A stretch of 64,000 bases of DNA from Larix kaempferi (lineage: Eukaryota; Streptophyta; Pinopsida; Pinales; Pinaceae): the NCBI GenBank assembly GCA_027924585.1, contig BSBM01000643.1, forward strand, positions 15,362,501 to 15,426,500. The letters run 5' to 3'. Under the pieces are notes generated by a model, which did no database searches, was not told where the DNA came from, and was given only the letters and a program-made list of their open reading frames with translations. The position numbers were made by a program, and so were the translations under genes. Positions 62,043 to 64,000 of this stretch are shown here, one piece after another. Within the stretch, counting starts at the first letter, position 1. Each line of letters begins with the position of its first letter.

Positions 62043-64000
62043 CAATCCACACAAATTTTCCTCGGCAAGTGATAACTTCACCCATCACTCTTTTAAAATG
62101 TACCAACACCATAAAAGCATCCATAAATTGATAAATAACAACCCCATGCACTTCTAAATTCACCTAGTGATGAGAATAACGCCCCATGCACTTCTAAATT
62201 CACCCAGTGATGAGAAAAATGTCCCAAACACTTCAATAATTGCCCCGAGCACTTCAAAATTCTCCCAAAGATGAAAAAAATTCCCTAAGCACTTCAATAT
62301 TTTCCTAGGCACTTCTAAATTCTCCCAAGGATGATAAAAACTCCCCATGCACTTCAATATTTTCCCCAGGCACTTCAAAATTCCCTCGAGGCACTTCAAT
62401 ACTTACCCCATGCACTTCTAAATTGACCCAATGATGATATACACACACCATGTACTTCAATACTTGCCTCAGCCACTTTAAAATTCTCCCAGCAATGATA
62501 AAAACACCCAGACACTTCAATATTTTCCCCATGCACTTCAAAATTCTCCCAGCAAAGATAAAAACACCCCCATCCACTTCCATGATTTCCCAGGAACTTC
62601 ATTACTTGCCCCAGACACTTCAAAATTCATCCACTGATGACAACGATTCCCTATGCACTTCAATAGTTTCCTTAGGCAAGGGAGAAAAATGCCTGACAAT
62701 TATATAATCACCCAGGCAATCACAAAAATGCCTCAATCCACAAAAATTTTCCCCGGCAAGTGATAAATCTGCCCATCACTATTTTAAAACGTCCCAACAC
62801 TATAAAAGCATTCATACATTTATCAATAACAACCCCAAGCACTTCTAAATTCACGCAATGAGGAGAAAAACGACCCATGCACTTTTAAATTCACCCGGTG
62901 ATGAGAAAAATACCCCATGCACTTCTAAATTCACCCAGTGACGAGAAAAATGCCCCAGGCACTTCAATACTTTCCCCGGGCATGTAAATTTTCCAAAAGA
63001 TGATAAAATTGCCCTAAGAACTTCAATATTTTCCCAAGCACTTCTAAATTCTCCCGAGGATGATAAAAAATCCCCATGCACTTCAATATTTTCCCAAAGC
63101 ACTTCAAAATTCCCCCAAGTCACTCCAATACTTGCCACATGCACTTCTAAATTGACCCAATGATGATAGAAATGGCCCATGCACTTCTAAATTCACCCAG
63201 TGATGAGAAAAACGCTCTATGCACTTCAAAATTCACCCATCGACAAGAAAAATGCCCCATGCACTTCAAAATTCACCCATTGACAAGAAAAACGCCCTAG
63301 GCACTTCAATACTTGCCCCGGTCACTTCAAAATTCTCTTAAAGATGATAAAAATGCCCTAAGCACTTCAATATTTTCCCCAAACACTTCAAAATTTCCCC
63401 AAGGCACTTCAATACTTGCCCCATGCACTTCTAAATTGAACCAATGATGATAGAAACATCCCATGCACTTCAATACTTGCCTCGACCACTTCAAAATTCT
63501 CCCAATGATGATAAAACGCCCATACACTTCAATATTTCCCCAGGCACTTGAAAATTCTCGCAACAAAGATAAAAACGCCCCTGTCCACTTCCATGTTTTC
63601 CCAGGTACTTCATTACATGCCCTAGACACTTCAAAATTCGTCCAATGATGATAAAGATTCCCTAGGCACTTCAATACTTTCTCTAGGAAAGGGAGAAAAA
63701 CACCTGACAATGATATAATCACCCAGGCAATCACAAAAATGCCCCAATACACACAAATTTGCCTCGGCATGTGATAACTTTTGCCATCATTCTTTTAAAA
63801 CGTCCCAACACTATAAAAGCATCCTTACATTGATAAAAAACAACCCCATGCACTTCTAAATTCACCCAGTGATGAGAAAAACTCCCCACGCACTTCAAAA
63901 TTCACCCATTGACAAGAAAAATGCCCCATGCACTTCAAAATTCACCCATTGACAAGAAAAACGCCCCAGGCACTTCAATACTTGCCCCGGGCACTTCAAA
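62043..64000. repeat. Higher-order satellite of GCACTTC units, running off the window
   Basis: GCACTTC or a variant recurs about every 20 or 40 bases. The main 40-bp unit is of the type CCCATGCACTTCTAAATTCACC then CAGTGATGAGAAAAACG; 20-bp units are of the type CCAGGCACTTCAATACTTGC. A longer unique block (CAATCCACA..AATTTTCC..GGCAAGTGATAA to ATAAAAGCAT..) recurs at 62043, 62733 and 63745, giving higher-order periods of about 690 and 1012 bp. The minus strand is often open because of the repeat, with no credible protein. Confidence 0.93.

Noticed and set aside
62160-63770. Several minus-strand open frames of 75-147 codons in the satellite
   Set aside because: They follow the 20- and 40-bp repeats, share the same repeated peptide words and have no domain. 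They are open because of composition and repeat phase.
62043-64000. Regular repeats that might look like a CRISPR array
   Set aside because: There are no unique spacers between the repeats, units vary in length and sequence, and the context is plant nuclear DNA.

Overview
This window is a stretch of plant nuclear DNA made almost entirely of decayed, nested LTR retrotransposons, satellites and foldback repeats. No intact host gene was found. The evidence for a land plant is four tRNA-iMet primer-binding sites, several Ty3/gypsy polyproteins of plant type (two with a chromodomain-like integrase tail), a copia-type gag, and an AT-rich, intron-like background. LTRs of 2 to 4 kb, nested insertions, solo LTRs and old elements full of stops would suit a large, slowly purged genome such as a gymnosperm. 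That taxonomic step is inference.

Layout. 1-5400: repeats only, including a tRNA-derived (SINE-like) head, a 33-bp tandem repeat, a cluster of CTCGATCGAG palindromes, two foldback elements and about 600 bp of AATT-rich low-complexity DNA. 5402-17750: a complete but dead gypsy element on the minus strand, with very long LTRs (4057 and 3422 bp), PBS, PPT and a near-matching target duplication. 17751-21260: AT-rich spacers, a solo LTR with a perfect 5-bp duplication, and a second palindrome cluster. About 22130-41530: a plus-strand gypsy element of a different lineage (N-terminal domain, zinc-knuckle gag, protease, second gag-like domain, RT, RNase H, integrase, extra ORF). It is split by an 8.5-kb coding-poor LTR element at 25493-33948, whose LTR has itself taken two insertions, and by a 2.3-kb non-autonomous LTR element at 36412-38696. 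41639-43832: unidentified exon-like pieces. 43960-56006: a minus-strand chromodomain-type gypsy element whose gag was split by a 2.9-kb gag-only copia-type element (50123-53057) and whose leader holds a very large foldback. 56013-56632: a repeat-rich insertion with a perfect 19-bp hairpin. 56639-61279: a second, truncated copy of the coding-poor family. 61401-64000: a 40-bp tandem array and a higher-order satellite that runs off the window.

How the parts relate. The autonomous-type gypsy elements and the coding-poor elements share the iMet primer site and a similar sequence just inside the 3' LTR (a GAGGA...GGTGTT block followed by a purine tract). This suggests the coding-poor family was mobilised by proteins of the chromodomain-type gypsy elements. 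The three main insertions give a clear order of events: plus-strand gypsy first, then the coding-poor element and the small LTR element inside it, then two smaller insertions inside the LTR of the coding-poor element. All boundaries and translations were read by eye. Family names rest on motif recognition, not on database searches.
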